The notes: generated from the sequence alone by a model not told the origin. 64,000 nt of DNA from Sinorhizobium sp. 8-89 (GCF_030124325.1 NZ_JASKLR010000018.1:46408-110407), one strand, 5' to 3'; shown: positions 54,145 through 63,838, counted from the stretch's first letter. Numbers and translations are program-made.

Positions 54145-55227
54145 TTAGTATTTGATGCAGGCAAGCAGGGCGATGTTGCGTGGTCGCGTGTCCGTGCCGG
54201 AGCCAGCAGCGCCGGAAGTAAACGATGCGATATCAACCGTATGGGTGTGTGTGTCGGAACCTGTCGTACCGGAAACCGTATGCGTGTGATCGCCAGCCGC
54301 GTCAGTAGCCGCCGCCTCAGAGCCGCTGTCTCCAACACCGCCAGATGTGCCGCCAGCGGCCTCTGTAACAAAGTTTCCGGGGGATACCCCGTGAGTGTGC
54401 GACCCGTTCGAGCTGGTCGTGGCCGAGAAGGTATGCGTGTGGGTGTCAGACGATGTTGTAGTACTCGGCGGGTCGATCGCATGGGTGTGCGACTGAATAT
54501 TGGCGCCTTGGGCAGACCCAAAGACACGGCCGGTGTCGATGCCGCGAGCATCATCCCAACCCCGAACAAACTCGCCGCGGAGGTCAGGAAGGTTGAAGGT
54601 CGTGGAACCATCGCCCGCGCCGAAGGTCGTTCCGATGGCGGTGAACAGGGCGGCATAAGTGGTGCGCGAGACTGCCGCTCCGTTTGCCTTCAGATATCCA
54701 CTAGGAGCCGTGTTTTTGGCGTAGAAGATGACCGTCCCCGCAGGGGTCGAATTCGACGTGAGGCCATCAACCTCCGATTTGCTGTAAACATCTAGTGTCG
54801 TGCGCGCGACCGAGTTGGAGGCATCATCCAGTAGCGTCTTTGCAAACGTCGTGACGCCGAGCGTGCTGAGTGCGGTCGATGCGTCGGCATCGTCAACCAG
54901 AGAACGCCCGAACGAGGTGAAGGTCGTTAGTGCCCATGCGCCCGTCCCCGTTGCGTAGGGGAGCTTATCCGCCGCCGAGACTAATGCGGCGATAGCCGTT
55001 AGATCGGCATCATAGGCTTGAACATTCACCCCAATCTCAATCCCGAGGGCGGCACGCGCTGCGCTTGCCGAGGTCGCGCCGGTACCGCCTGCCGTGATCG
55101 GTCGGGCAGCATTGGCGTCCGCCGTCAGATCATCGACGAAGGCGTTGTAAGGCACGCTCTGAATGGTCGTGTTCGACACGCCTTTCGTGCCGGCCGGGGG
55201 TGCGTAAACCCCACCAGTTCTGGGCAT
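54145..55227 (-). CDS. Tail fibre protein with phage collar domain
   Basis: A protein of 360 residues. The N-terminal part is Ala/Ser/Thr-rich with TAGGTGATSASAARAALGI repeats typical of tail fibre shafts. The C-terminal collar domain has GTVIFYAKNTAPSGYLKANG, YAALFTAIGTTFGAGDGSTTFNLPDLRGEFVRGWDD, then a His/Thr-rich receptor-binding tip (SHTHAI, DTHTHTF, GSHTHGV, DHTHTV). Repeated HTH triplets suggest metal-ordered trimers. ATG at 55227 is chosen; the terminator at 55243 precedes it. Confidence 0.85.
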   Translation of the reverse strand: MPRTGGVYAPPAGTKGVSNTTIQSVPYNAFVDDLTADANAARPITAGGTGATSASAARAALGIEIGVNVQAYDADLTAIAALVSAADKLPYATGTGAWALTTFTSFGRSLVDDADASTALSTLGVTTFAKTLLDDASNSVARTTLDVYSKSEVDGLTSNSTPAGTVIFYAKNTAPSGYLKANGAAVSRTTYAALFTAIGTTFGAGDGSTTFNLPDLRGEFVRGWDDARGIDTGRVFGSAQGANIQSHTHAIDPPSTTTSSDTHTHTFSATTSSNGSHTHGVSPGNFVTEAAGGTSGGVGDSGSEAAATDAAGDHTHTVSGTTGSDTHTHTVDIASFTSGAAGSGTDTRPRNIALLACIKY

Positions 55228-55242
55228 TGGCATTCTCCATAG

Positions 55243-55264
55243 AAAAAGCCTCCGAACCGGAAGC
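55243..55264 (-). terminator. Terminator immediately upstream of the tail fibre gene
   Basis: On the reverse strand GCTTCCG-GTT-CGGAGGC followed by TTTTTC, then TATGGAGA and the start codon of the collar gene. It would separate ejection-gene transcripts from the fibre gene. Confidence 0.6.
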
Positions 55265-55323
55265 CTTGTCATTTCAACAAGATTTGGGTTTCATACCCCT
55301 CGGGGGGCAACGAAGGGGCGTAT

Positions 55324-55509
55324 ATGACCTACCTGGACGAAGACGCAGAACGAGCCATTCAACTTTTCATGGCCGAGTACGCTGTCAGCCGAGACGAAGC
55401 GCTTCGCCGCATCGTGCAGGACTGGCTCATCGGGCATGGTTATCTTCCCGACAGCGAAGACAATTCAGTGACCGGGGCCGCGGACGAAGCAATGCTCGGC
55501 GGCGCCTAA
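55324..55509 (+). CDS. Small ribbon-helix-helix-like protein (moron candidate)
   Basis: A protein of 61 residues: MTYLDEDAERAIQLFMAEYA, VSRDEALRRIVQDWLIGHG. The helix-turn-helix spacing resembles plasmid/phage RHH proteins but the basic N-terminal strand is missing. Forward strand, opposite to the tail genes. Confidence 0.58.
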   Translation: MTYLDEDAERAIQLFMAEYAVSRDEALRRIVQDWLIGHGYLPDSEDNSVTGAADEAMLGGA

Positions 55510-55553
55510 CTGAGCCATCTTCATTTTCTCCGGTACTCGTGTATGTTGTGGGA

Positions 55554-55766
55554 ATGACCGCACGGCACACCATTGAGCACGACCCCCAGGAGCCGAAGAT
55601 CGATCGTCGGCCCGAAAGCTTTCGTGCCTTCTTCGTCATCCTGGCGCTTGGATGGGTGTGGTACCTGTACTTCGTTCCTTTTGATTGGCGATCCCTCCTC
55701 GTGGGGCTCGTCACCGGAGGGGCCTTGATGCTGTGGGCGTCGGTACGTTTCAAGCACCTATGGTAG
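55554..55766 (+). CDS. Small membrane protein (moron candidate)
   Basis: A protein of 70 residues: a charged N-terminal third (MTARHTIEHDPQEPKIDRRP) then two hydrophobic helices (FFVILALGWVWYLYF, LLVGLVTGGALMLWA). Forward strand, its end overlapping by nine bases the 3' end of the convergent ejection gene. Function unknown; could be a superinfection-exclusion type protein by analogy only. Confidence 0.6.
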   Translation: MTARHTIEHDPQEPKIDRRPESFRAFFVILALGWVWYLYFVPFDWRSLLVGLVTGGALMLWASVRFKHLW

Positions 55767-57794
55767 GCGGGCAATCCCCGCGTTCGATCCTTGCAATATG
55801 CTCGATAAGATCAGCGCGCGGAGGCGGTCGCGGCTGGCTTGTTGGCCGTGAACTCGATTAAGCGTCGCCAACGCCTGTTCGGGATTTGTTTCCATCAGTG
55901 ATCGACCCACCCTCTCGACGACGCGGGGCGGCAGCCCTTTCCCCGCGTTGAAAGCCTGGCGAGCACCTGTTAGCGCGGCCTGCTTCCAGTTACCCGTAAG
56001 CAGGTTTGCCAAGACCGCCGGATCGAAGTTGGCCATGTCGTCGATATCGCCGAGGTTGTCAGCGGTGCGGCTGTTGCCGAGAGCGGCATTCGACGTCTCG
56101 AACATCCGGTTCTCTCGGCCGATGCGATTGCCGAGCTGCTCCGCCCTCCCAGGTGCAGCGAAGGCCTGAAATTCCTGCTCGTATTTCGGTGTAGTCAAGG
56201 ATCTGGCCCGGTTCGTCGCCGGCCCCATGGCGTGGCTCTCGATATCCGCGATGATCGGGTCAACATAACCGGATCGGAACGCCTGCTGCTGATCAGGGGT
56301 CATACTGTTGAACTGCTCGATGCTGTCTTCAGCCCGAACACGGCCGGACTTCGCGGCCTGCCCATCCGCTACGCTGTCGATTACGCGGCTCCGCGTGGCG
56401 AACATGTCATTTGCACTCCGAAAAGCCGGGGAAGCTTCTTCGAGCGCCCGATCAACCTCTCGCTTGACCTGTGTTAGGTAGTGTGCGCGGTTGCCGGCGC
56501 CCTGCGCGTCCGCTCTTGCGATCATATCGTCAAGGTCGAGCTTGACCCTGAAAAGCGCGTTGAAATCCGTCACCTGTGAATTGCCGTCCGAGATCATACG
56601 GCGCACGCGAGCCAGCGCCCCCTCGATTGTGTCATTTCCGATATTGTCGCGAGGGTTGACGACGCGATTGACGCCAGGAGAAAGCGTTTCGTCGATCCTG
56701 TCCAAGATCGGCGTTATATTGACTGCTCCAGCGTTGCGGCGCGCTGCGGTGTAGAGAGCATCCGCTTCCAGATCCCTGGCATCGGTAAGGACCCGCGTAA
56801 CCCGATCGGATGTCTGCGGCGCTTCGAAACCTTCTGCAAGCGCATTAGCTAGGCGCTGAGGTTGGCCCATCTGCCGGCGGACGAGAAAGTCCGTCACTTC
56901 CTGGCGGGCATCGTTCGGCGTTCTGGTGACCGGCACCAGCGCGCGCTGTCCTGCGTTCCCCATCGCCTCGGCGAGGGTATACATGCGCTGCCCATCATCG
57001 GCGGCGGCGCGCATGATTCCGGCAATCTGCTCCGGCGTCTTGCCCGAGCGGCGGAGATAGGTCGCAAGTGCCTTGTCGGTATACTGTGTCGGCCGGAACG
57101 GGGCGACCAAGGGAGCGATAGCGCCTTTAACCGCTCCCGAGGCCGCTGTTGTAACGCTCGGAAGGGCTCCGCCAATGCCAGCTCCAGCGAAGCCGCTTAC
57201 GCCAGCATTGTAGAGCCTGTCTTCCACCCCTTCCCCACTGCCAAATCCCTGAGCTCCACCGAGAATAGCACCTTCCATGGCCGAGGCTTTGGTGACGCCA
57301 GCCAAGCCCTTGCCAGCATTGATCGCGCTCGTGGTGGCAGATAGCCCATTTTTAGCAAGCCCAACCCCGCCGCCGACCGCGCCAAGGATCTGGCCCGTCA
57401 AACGCTCCGCCATCCGGTTCTTAGCGTCCTGGTCGTCGATTTCTCGCTGACGCTTGACGTTGCGCTCGTAACGCTCGGAAACGCTACCACCGTTTTCACC
57501 GGTACCGAAAATCGGGTTGAAGAGCGCATCCCCGCCGGCTGCAATTTCGTCGGCCAGGCCGAATGACATCGTGTCCGCAGCGCCTCGCATGAACGTATCA
57601 GCACGCCCAAGCCAATTATCGCGGGCATCCGCCTGTTGCGGCTCTATCGCCTGTGGTGCTGGCGGCCCGGATGATGCCTGGTTCGACCCGCCTCTCATCC
57701 GAGAAATCTCCGCCGCGAGCGCCCGCGCGGCTTCGATGTCGCCAGCCCGATCGGCATTGACTAGCGCATTGGAAAGCTGCTCGAGAGTGGCCAT
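55758..57794 (-). CDS. Large virion/ejection-type phage protein
   Basis: A protein of 678 residues. N-terminal Gly/Ala-rich segments with amphipathic helices (about 60-230, GLAKNGLSATTSAINAGKGL) are followed by a long helical region (RVTRVLTDARDLEADALYTAARRNAG; DFNALFRVKLDLDDMIARADAQGAGN). It resembles internal/ejection proteins of podoviruses. Four-base overlap with the next gene upstream. Assignment by context and composition. Confidence 0.62.
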   Translation of the reverse strand: MATLEQLSNALVNADRAGDIEAARALAAEISRMRGGSNQASSGPPAPQAIEPQQADARDNWLGRADTFMRGAADTMSFGLADEIAAGGDALFNPIFGTGENGGSVSERYERNVKRQREIDDQDAKNRMAERLTGQILGAVGGGVGLAKNGLSATTSAINAGKGLAGVTKASAMEGAILGGAQGFGSGEGVEDRLYNAGVSGFAGAGIGGALPSVTTAASGAVKGAIAPLVAPFRPTQYTDKALATYLRRSGKTPEQIAGIMRAAADDGQRMYTLAEAMGNAGQRALVPVTRTPNDARQEVTDFLVRRQMGQPQRLANALAEGFEAPQTSDRVTRVLTDARDLEADALYTAARRNAGAVNITPILDRIDETLSPGVNRVVNPRDNIGNDTIEGALARVRRMISDGNSQVTDFNALFRVKLDLDDMIARADAQGAGNRAHYLTQVKREVDRALEEASPAFRSANDMFATRSRVIDSVADGQAAKSGRVRAEDSIEQFNSMTPDQQQAFRSGYVDPIIADIESHAMGPATNRARSLTTPKYEQEFQAFAAPGRAEQLGNRIGRENRMFETSNAALGNSRTADNLGDIDDMANFDPAVLANLLTGNWKQAALTGARQAFNAGKGLPPRVVERVGRSLMETNPEQALATLNRVHGQQASRDRLRALILSSILQGSNAGIARLP

Positions 57795-59818
57795 TATGGC
57801 GCTCCGTATTTCTTGAGGAGATCATCGATGTTCTGGCCGGTCGCGGGCGCCCCGTCGGGCTTGTAGTAGGTGCCACCGCGCAAATCGGTCGCCCGATCCT
57901 TGTTGAACTGCAGCCGCTTTTCGGCCAACGCACGAGCGCGACCGAATACCTGCTTACGGACCTCGCGAGGCATCGTAGAAGAACCTTGCAGCTCGAGCAG
58001 GATATTGCGCTCACCTTCCGTCGGATTGCCGCCGAAGATGGTTTTGAGCTGCGTGATGGCTTGACCGATGATGGCGTTGTCCATGTCGGTCGTGGCTTGG
58101 GAGCTTTCCGGGCTGGAAACGACATCCGGCACCACCCAATCGGGCAGATTATTTCCGATCGATGCTCGCGCGCCGGCAAACCAGCCGCTGTTTGCCTTGT
58201 CCGACAGAGATTCCGCCTGGGACAGAGCGTCCAGCGCACTCTGGTTCGCCGCAACCATTTCGTCGGCTTCGAGGATTGCTTTCTTGTCCGTGGCCGTGAG
58301 CGCCTGCGCATCTTCGCGCGGGAATTTCCCCGTTAGGATAAAGGACTGATAGCGCGGATCTTCCGGAGTCAGCCCCAAGCTCTCAGCAGCAACTTTGCGC
58401 GCATCGACCTCGTTGCCCACGTTGATCGTCTGGCCGGCGCCGCCAACTGCGTCGATCTTGCCGCCGCGAGAGCGTTGATAGACGCGCTGATCCGTCTCAG
58501 GAATGCCAAGCCGCTGGCGTTCTTCGGACGTGAGCGTTTGATATTCCGGCGTCTTCAGATTCTCGACTTCCTGCCGTGTCTTTTCCAGCCCGAGTTGGTA
58601 GGACGGATCGCTGCGCTTCTGCTCGACCTCGTATTGCTGGCGCTGAAGCCAAACCTGTTGCTCACGCTGAGCCTCGGCTTGCTGCACCTGCTGTTGATAG
58701 AGTGTCTGGAGAACGGCGCGTTGCTCGTCGCTCAGAAACGGATTACTTAGAGCCTGCAGCAACGTCATCTGATCTGGGCCTTGCGGCTGGGGCTGTGGCG
58801 GGATCGGCTGCGCCTGGGCAACCTGCTGCGGCTGCGGAGCCTGTGCCTGCGGCGCTTGTGCCGGCTGAGCGTTCATGCCGGGGAACTGAGCCCGGTATTC
58901 CGGCGTCTGCTCGAAGGCGGCGACCTCATTGGTAAGAGAGGGTTGAGGAGGTGCGGCGGTCGCTGGCGTCGACTGGTTCGGCTGCGGCCGCGCGGAGGGG
59001 ACGCCGATTGACGGGTCAAGACTGGCAACCTGCTGCGGTGTTTGCTGCCCTTGGAAGCTCGGCAGAAAGGCGTTTGCGTAGCCGAGCCGGTTCGCAGCCT
59101 CGCCGCCGGGACGGTTCCAGCCGGCGAACTTCCAAGCCCGGTTGATGATCCCCTGCGCTTCATCGACGCTTTTGGCGTTGTTCAGCTCATTGATGAGGTT
59201 CGGATCTTCCTGCAGAAGGAATTCGGCCTGCGTCTGCGGAGAACCGTTCCCTTTCTCGCCTTTTGATGCCGCATAATCCTGAAGGTTTGCAAGTCGTTGC
59301 CCGCGCCAGGACATGATGCCGCCGGCAGTCCCGTCCTTGCCGCTCTCGCTCGGATCGCTCCACGTGCGGTCTACGTTCTTTGGAGAGAACCTGCTCTCTG
59401 CCTGTCCTGTCGCCGCGACGGCGGCAAGGCCGTACGGGTTCGTAATGGTGTCGTCCACCGTATCCATGAAGCCGGAATAGATGTCATTCCCGCTCATGTT
59501 GACATCGCCGACGCTCGCCGTGCCGCGCGCCGCCGGCCTACTCCCCGGCGAAAGCCTGCTCGAGGCACTAACATGCGGCGCCTGACCGATGATCCGATTA
59601 AACAGGTCGCTTGCCGCACCGCGGCCGGCCTTTTCCGCCTTGTCGGCCCTGCGGTTCATGACGCCGGCCACGATACCGGAGCCGAACGCGTTCAAGCCCT
59701 CTCCGACATTCTTCGGGGCGGCCGACGCGCCCATGATCGCCATCGCCAGTTCACGCTTGCGCTTGATGGATTCGGGCGTCTCTCCGGTGTCGCCGCCGAA
59801 CAGGAAGGAATAGGCCAT
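57794..59818 (-). CDS. Phage internal protein with lytic-transglycosylase-like domain
   Basis: A protein of 674 residues. About residues 120-240 (GLAAVAATGQAESRFSPKNVD...TAGGIMSWRGQRLANLQDYAA...) form a phage tail lysozyme-like muramidase/transglycosylase fold with E in QAES as the likely catalytic residue. A Gln/Pro-rich low-complexity segment (about 270-380) and a helical C-terminus follow. In podoviruses such a protein cuts peptidoglycan during DNA ejection. Coupled to its neighbours by overlaps. Confidence 0.7.
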   Translation of the reverse strand: MAYSFLFGGDTGETPESIKRKRELAMAIMGASAAPKNVGEGLNAFGSGIVAGVMNRRADKAEKAGRGAASDLFNRIIGQAPHVSASSRLSPGSRPAARGTASVGDVNMSGNDIYSGFMDTVDDTITNPYGLAAVAATGQAESRFSPKNVDRTWSDPSESGKDGTAGGIMSWRGQRLANLQDYAASKGEKGNGSPQTQAEFLLQEDPNLINELNNAKSVDEAQGIINRAWKFAGWNRPGGEAANRLGYANAFLPSFQGQQTPQQVASLDPSIGVPSARPQPNQSTPATAAPPQPSLTNEVAAFEQTPEYRAQFPGMNAQPAQAPQAQAPQPQQVAQAQPIPPQPQPQGPDQMTLLQALSNPFLSDEQRAVLQTLYQQQVQQAEAQREQQVWLQRQQYEVEQKRSDPSYQLGLEKTRQEVENLKTPEYQTLTSEERQRLGIPETDQRVYQRSRGGKIDAVGGAGQTINVGNEVDARKVAAESLGLTPEDPRYQSFILTGKFPREDAQALTATDKKAILEADEMVAANQSALDALSQAESLSDKANSGWFAGARASIGNNLPDWVVPDVVSSPESSQATTDMDNAIIGQAITQLKTIFGGNPTEGERNILLELQGSSTMPREVRKQVFGRARALAEKRLQFNKDRATDLRGGTYYKPDGAPATGQNIDDLLKKYGAP

Positions 59819-60072
59819 CAGTAAAGACCTCCATTGCGGCCGCCAGTAAAGAAGTTAGCCAAGCCGGTCATCATTGACGGCTGAGCGCCGCCCGGAGTGG
59901 TCGGGAATGCGGCGTTGCGCTTGGCAAATCCAGCCGCGAGGCCCGACCCGAGCATGCCCATTCCGCCGCCGATTCTCTGAGGTAGGGGCTGCCCCATGAT
60001 CTGGGCCTGCAGCCGCTTAGCCAGATCCTCGCGCGTGGGCTTTGAGCCCTGATAGCCGCTATAGCCCATCAT
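59818..60072 (-). CDS. Small hypothetical phage structural-region protein
   Basis: A protein of 84 residues, Gly/Met-rich (MGQPLPQRIGGGMGMLGSGLAAGFAKRN). Stop and start overlap both neighbours, so it is part of the virion operon. No family recognised. Confidence 0.6.
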   Translation of the reverse strand: MMGYSGYQGSKPTREDLAKRLQAQIMGQPLPQRIGGGMGMLGSGLAAGFAKRNAAFPTTPGGAQPSMMTGLANFFTGGRNGGLY

Positions 60073-61415
60073 TTGCGCTTCCCAGCGTTGAAGAGAGCGC
60101 CGTAATTGACGCGCCGGAGACCGTCAGGGCCCTTTACGACAGCATCGGGGCGGACCTTCTCCACCTCCTGCGCCATCACGCCGATGCGCTTCGGAGCGTT
60201 CTTGCCTTCGCCCTTGTAGCGGTAAGAGTAGAGGCCGCCGACCTTCTTGATGTCCTTTTTCGCGCGTTTGTCGGAAAGGCTGGCAAGCTGGCCGCCGAAG
60301 CCGAGAGCCCCACCCCAGAGGCTCTGCATGTTCGCCTGCTGCTGCTGGTAAGCGCCCATCTTGTTCGCATAATCCTGCTGGACGAGTCCGGCATAATCGA
60401 CCGTGGGCATCGGATTTGATTGCGTCGGGACGAACTGCGGATTGTTGACCTGCGCGCCGGACATGAGGCCGATGATTTCGTTGATCGGCTGGTTGCGCTG
60501 GGCGTACTGCTCGTTGAGGTATTGCGCCCGCGCCTGGTTCTGCATGTTGAGCTTGGCTTGCTGGGCGTTGAAGGTCTGATCCTTCAATGCATTGTTGCCG
60601 GCTGTGGTCGTGTTCGCGTTCTGGAACATCTGCTGATTGGCATCATTGCTGAAGCCCGCAGATGCGAGGTTCTGGCCGAACTGCTGCTGCTGTGCCGAAT
60701 TCTGGAACGTCGCCTGGTCGCGCGCGAGCCCGGCTAGGCGGCTCTGCTCCTGACCGGCATTGAGAACGGCAGAAATCCGGGCGTCGTTGGATTGCCGGCT
60801 CGCCTCGTCGATCGCCCGGTTGTAGGCCTCCGATCCCGGCTGCAGACCCTGATTGACAAGACGCGTTTCCAACGCCGCCCGGTCCCGCTCGAGCTGCGGG
60901 TTGAGGCGATCCATTAGCGCTTGTTCGTATTTCGTCGTGTCGAAATCAACGTCGTAGGACTTCGTGATGTCGCCTGCGTTGCCAAGGCTGGTCTGAAGAT
61001 TGGGACCGCTCTGGAACTGCTGGTATTGCGGCAAGCTAATCTTCGTGGGGTCCCCGGCCGCCGGAGCCTTGGAAATGTCCATCGGCTTGCCGAGCAGGTC
61101 GTTCAGCTTACCCGACTGCGTGTTCGCCAGCGTCGCCATGTTCAGTTCGGCGCCATCGGTCTGGTTCTTGATCGCCTGCTGCTCGGGCGAAAGCGTCTGT
61201 GTCGCGGTCGGAACCTGCAGATCGTAGACCTTACCGCTAAGAGGATCGGTCCATTTCTGCGTGGTGTAGGTATATTTCAGCGTCCCATCGGGCGTGACCT
61301 GGTTGACGTTTCCCATGACGTTGTTGGCGACGGCGGTTCCAATGTTCGTCGCGGTCTGTGCCGATGCCGTTTCCTTCGGATCCGGAGATTCCGGCGCGCT
61401 ACCGTAAAGGCCCAT
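60069..61415 (-). CDS. Phage structural protein with C-terminal S74 intramolecular chaperone
   Basis: A protein of 448 residues. The body is a helical Gln/Asn-rich rod (about 130-370). The last 70 residues (SDKRAKKDIKKVGGLYSYRYKGEG, RIGVMAQEVEKVRPDAVV) match the S74/endosialidase chaperone domain, which trimerises the protein and then cuts itself off at the SD of SDKRAKKDI. S74 domains normally end tail spikes; here it ends a rod-like protein inside the connector/ejection cluster. Confidence 0.82.
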   Translation of the reverse strand: MGLYGSAPESPDPKETASAQTATNIGTAVANNVMGNVNQVTPDGTLKYTYTTQKWTDPLSGKVYDLQVPTATQTLSPEQQAIKNQTDGAELNMATLANTQSGKLNDLLGKPMDISKAPAAGDPTKISLPQYQQFQSGPNLQTSLGNAGDITKSYDVDFDTTKYEQALMDRLNPQLERDRAALETRLVNQGLQPGSEAYNRAIDEASRQSNDARISAVLNAGQEQSRLAGLARDQATFQNSAQQQQFGQNLASAGFSNDANQQMFQNANTTTAGNNALKDQTFNAQQAKLNMQNQARAQYLNEQYAQRNQPINEIIGLMSGAQVNNPQFVPTQSNPMPTVDYAGLVQQDYANKMGAYQQQQANMQSLWGGALGFGGQLASLSDKRAKKDIKKVGGLYSYRYKGEGKNAPKRIGVMAQEVEKVRPDAVVKGPDGLRRVNYGALFNAGKRK

Positions 61416-61418
61416 GTG

Positions 61419-61880
61419 TCAATCCCTTATCCAGTCTTCGACGGTCTCTCGCGAGCCGGCATGGCAGAGTTCGAAAAAGTCTTCCGTGGCGGTTTTGGCG
61501 TGGTCGTAGCCGCCGCAGATTGCGGCAACCGCAGTGACAATCGATCCGACCGCTTCCCGCATAACGAAGCCGAATTGCCGCTTCAGCGCGTCTCGCGAGG
61601 AGCGCCATTCGTCGCTCAACTGCCACTGAACAATGACGCTGTTGATCAGTGGTGCCAGGGTCGCCGCGTAACGGATAAAAAACGGGTTGAGCGGTAGTTG
61701 CGTGAGCGTGCGGATGAGCAGCCAACAGACGTTCCGTTGCCGGTGTTCGTCCTCGTCAACGATATTGTCGGCGAGACGCGCAATCGCGGCTATCTCGGCC
61801 AGGAAATCGGCCGCCGTCTCATCGCCGCGCGTCCAGCGCAACAGCGCCGAGCGCACCGTCTCCGGATCGTTGGGCAGCAT
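61419..61880 (-). CDS. Hypothetical phage helical protein
   Basis: A helical protein of 153 residues: ALLRWTRGDETAADFLAEIAAIARLADNIVDEDEHRQRNVCWLLI. The pattern D-x-IVDEDEHRQ suggests a metal-binding helical bundle and recalls small phage proteins encoded beside tail genes, but I cannot name a family. Overlaps the next gene by one base. Confidence 0.55.
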   Translation of the reverse strand: MLPNDPETVRSALLRWTRGDETAADFLAEIAAIARLADNIVDEDEHRQRNVCWLLIRTLTQLPLNPFFIRYAATLAPLINSVIVQWQLSDEWRSSRDALKRQFGFVMREAVGSIVTAVAAICGGYDHAKTATEDFFELCHAGSRETVEDWIRD

Positions 61881-63496
61881 CAGGCGCTCGCCTCCCCGAT
61901 TGATACTTGCAGGGTGGCAAGATCAACCTCGATGTCGAGCTTGAAACTCCCACCCGAGGTGATGATGCAGCCGACTGCGAGCATGTCGCCCGCTGCCCTG
62001 ACGTTCTGGCGGAAGTCGTAGCGCGCTTGCTGCGATACCCCGTCCCATGTGGCGACGTCCCAAAGGCCCACATCCCACTCGGATGAGGTGCTGTCGCCCT
62101 CGGACACACTGTTGAAGGTCGGGACGGACTTGGCATCGTCCGCCCGGGCGAACAACCGGACCTTCGGCTTAGTCTTAGCGCGAAAGAACATGTGCGCCAT
62201 GGTCGCGGTAGCCCGTTGCCCGAACTGACCGGCGGGCGAGGCTTGCGAGAGATAGGCGGCGCTGAATGTCAGGCTGTCATCTGTTCCGCCGGTGTCACCC
62301 TGCCAGACATAACCGTCGATCGAGCCGAAGAACAAACTGCCCTGCAGGGTGTCGTAGCAGTTGGCGAGCCAGTTGGTGATGGTCGACCAGCGGCCGTTGA
62401 GAACATTGAGGACGAACGTCGTGTCAGTGACGACTGTGTTCTCGGGGAAAGCGACAAAGACAAGGTTCTGCTCAGGCCATTGCTTGAGCGTCCAGCCACC
62501 GCCCGTCGCGTTCGCCGCCAGTCTCCAATTGTCCTCGATCGGCCGCGAGACGGAAACGAGGCTCAGCGCCTGACGGTCGCGCTGGAAGACCTGCGAAATC
62601 GGCGTAAGCCCATCGGAGGTGGCGACGAGGATATCACCGCCTGCTCTAATCCAAGCGTTTTTGCCGAGTGGCCGGCCGATCTGGTAGACGCCCTTCAGCG
62701 CGAAATCCGACGCACTGGACGGATCCGACCCGGCATAGACTGCCACCTCGCCCTCGGTCGAAACGAAGACGCACATATCGGACAGGCCGTCGCCGCTTTC
62801 CACCGACCACGAGAAGCCGGTAAGCAGTGAGCCTCCACGCTTCATGACGCCGCCGAGCGGGAACACAGAGGCCGCGCCGCCAACCGCATTCACGGCCAAG
62901 TAATAGGCGTCCAGCGTGCCGTTCTTCAGGAAGAATTCCCGGTTCTTGAACAGCCAGCCGTAATTGAGCTGCGACATCGTCGTAGAGTCACTGAAGGTGA
63001 TAGCCGGAGATGTCGTCCAACTCGTGCCGTTGTAGAGTTGCCGGTCGTTAGCGCCGTTCAGACAAACAAGATAGGACGTTCCGGCGTTTGTATGTTGGAA
63101 GGCGCACCAGTCGCCGCCGCTCATGCCGCTGACGTCCGCTGCGGTGGTGGTCGGAGGCGCCGCGGGAGACGTCATGTTGTAGATCGCCGAATCTGTCGCC
63201 ATGAACAGCTTTTCGGTCGAGCCGTATTTATATTTGAACGCGCTCTTGATGTCGCCGCCGTCCGCCGCCAGCCCCTTTTTCTGGGAGCCGCCGCGGATCT
63301 TGCAACCGGTGAGCGTCGGCAGGAAGTTGCGGAGCACTGCCGCCGAGCCCGGTTGCTGCGCCGCCATGTCCACGGTGGTCACAAGTCCGCCCTTTGGCGC
63401 AGGGAACGTTACCGGCTGCGATGTCTGCTGTCGGCCGATGGAGACCGCCCCGCGATTGCTTTGCCCGATCCTGCCGGGTCTGACAGCCATCTTCAT
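61880..63496 (-). CDS. Phage stabilisation/tail hub-like protein (P22 gp10-like)
   Basis: A protein of 538 residues, beta-rich with repeated short strands (AFKYKYGSTEKLFMATDSAIYNMT; VAVYAGSDPSSASDFALKGVYQIGRPLGKNAWI), as in the beta-propeller-type packaged-DNA stabilisation protein of P22-like and related rhizobial phages. Start overlaps the connector gene's stop (ATGA). Identification is by order and fold impression. Confidence 0.65.
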   Translation of the reverse strand: MKMAVRPGRIGQSNRGAVSIGRQQTSQPVTFPAPKGGLVTTVDMAAQQPGSAAVLRNFLPTLTGCKIRGGSQKKGLAADGGDIKSAFKYKYGSTEKLFMATDSAIYNMTSPAAPPTTTAADVSGMSGGDWCAFQHTNAGTSYLVCLNGANDRQLYNGTSWTTSPAITFSDSTTMSQLNYGWLFKNREFFLKNGTLDAYYLAVNAVGGAASVFPLGGVMKRGGSLLTGFSWSVESGDGLSDMCVFVSTEGEVAVYAGSDPSSASDFALKGVYQIGRPLGKNAWIRAGGDILVATSDGLTPISQVFQRDRQALSLVSVSRPIEDNWRLAANATGGGWTLKQWPEQNLVFVAFPENTVVTDTTFVLNVLNGRWSTITNWLANCYDTLQGSLFFGSIDGYVWQGDTGGTDDSLTFSAAYLSQASPAGQFGQRATATMAHMFFRAKTKPKVRLFARADDAKSVPTFNSVSEGDSTSSEWDVGLWDVATWDGVSQQARYDFRQNVRAAGDMLAVGCIITSGGSFKLDIEVDLATLQVSIGEASA

Positions 63497-63838
63497 GCCG
63501 CACCCCGATCGGCGTTAATTTCCTGCTCGAGGTCGGCTTCGAACTCGGCAAGATTGTCTTCGAACGGGAGGCCCTTTTGCCTCTTCCAGCGCCAGAGCAC
63601 GCCTTTGACCAAGAGCCGTTCAGGAAAGAGCGTGGTGTCGTCATCGGCTTGCAACGTTGCCTGCGGCCCGGCCGGGTCGTTCAATACCCAATTCTTCGAC
63701 ACATAATCGACGACGGCGCCAACGGCCGAAGATGCGGGCGAGAACAGGAATTGGCCGCCTTTCGTGAAGAAATACGGCGTTGTGGACGGAACGCCGACGA
63801 TGACGGCCCATTGCCCGCCGTTATTGACCGGTCGCACA
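63493..63838 (-). pseudogene. Phage head-tail connector/adaptor gene, 3' part (cut by inverted duplication)
   Basis: The reverse strand from 63838 reads VRPVNNGGQWAVIVGVPSTTPYFFTKGGQFLFSPASSAVG...VLWRWKRQKGLPFEDN and ends ADRGAA. It resembles the C-terminal part of P22 gp4-like adaptors. The nominal start at 63951 lies in unrelated antisense DNA. The true 5' part is found on the opposite strand beginning before 63847. Confidence 0.7.
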
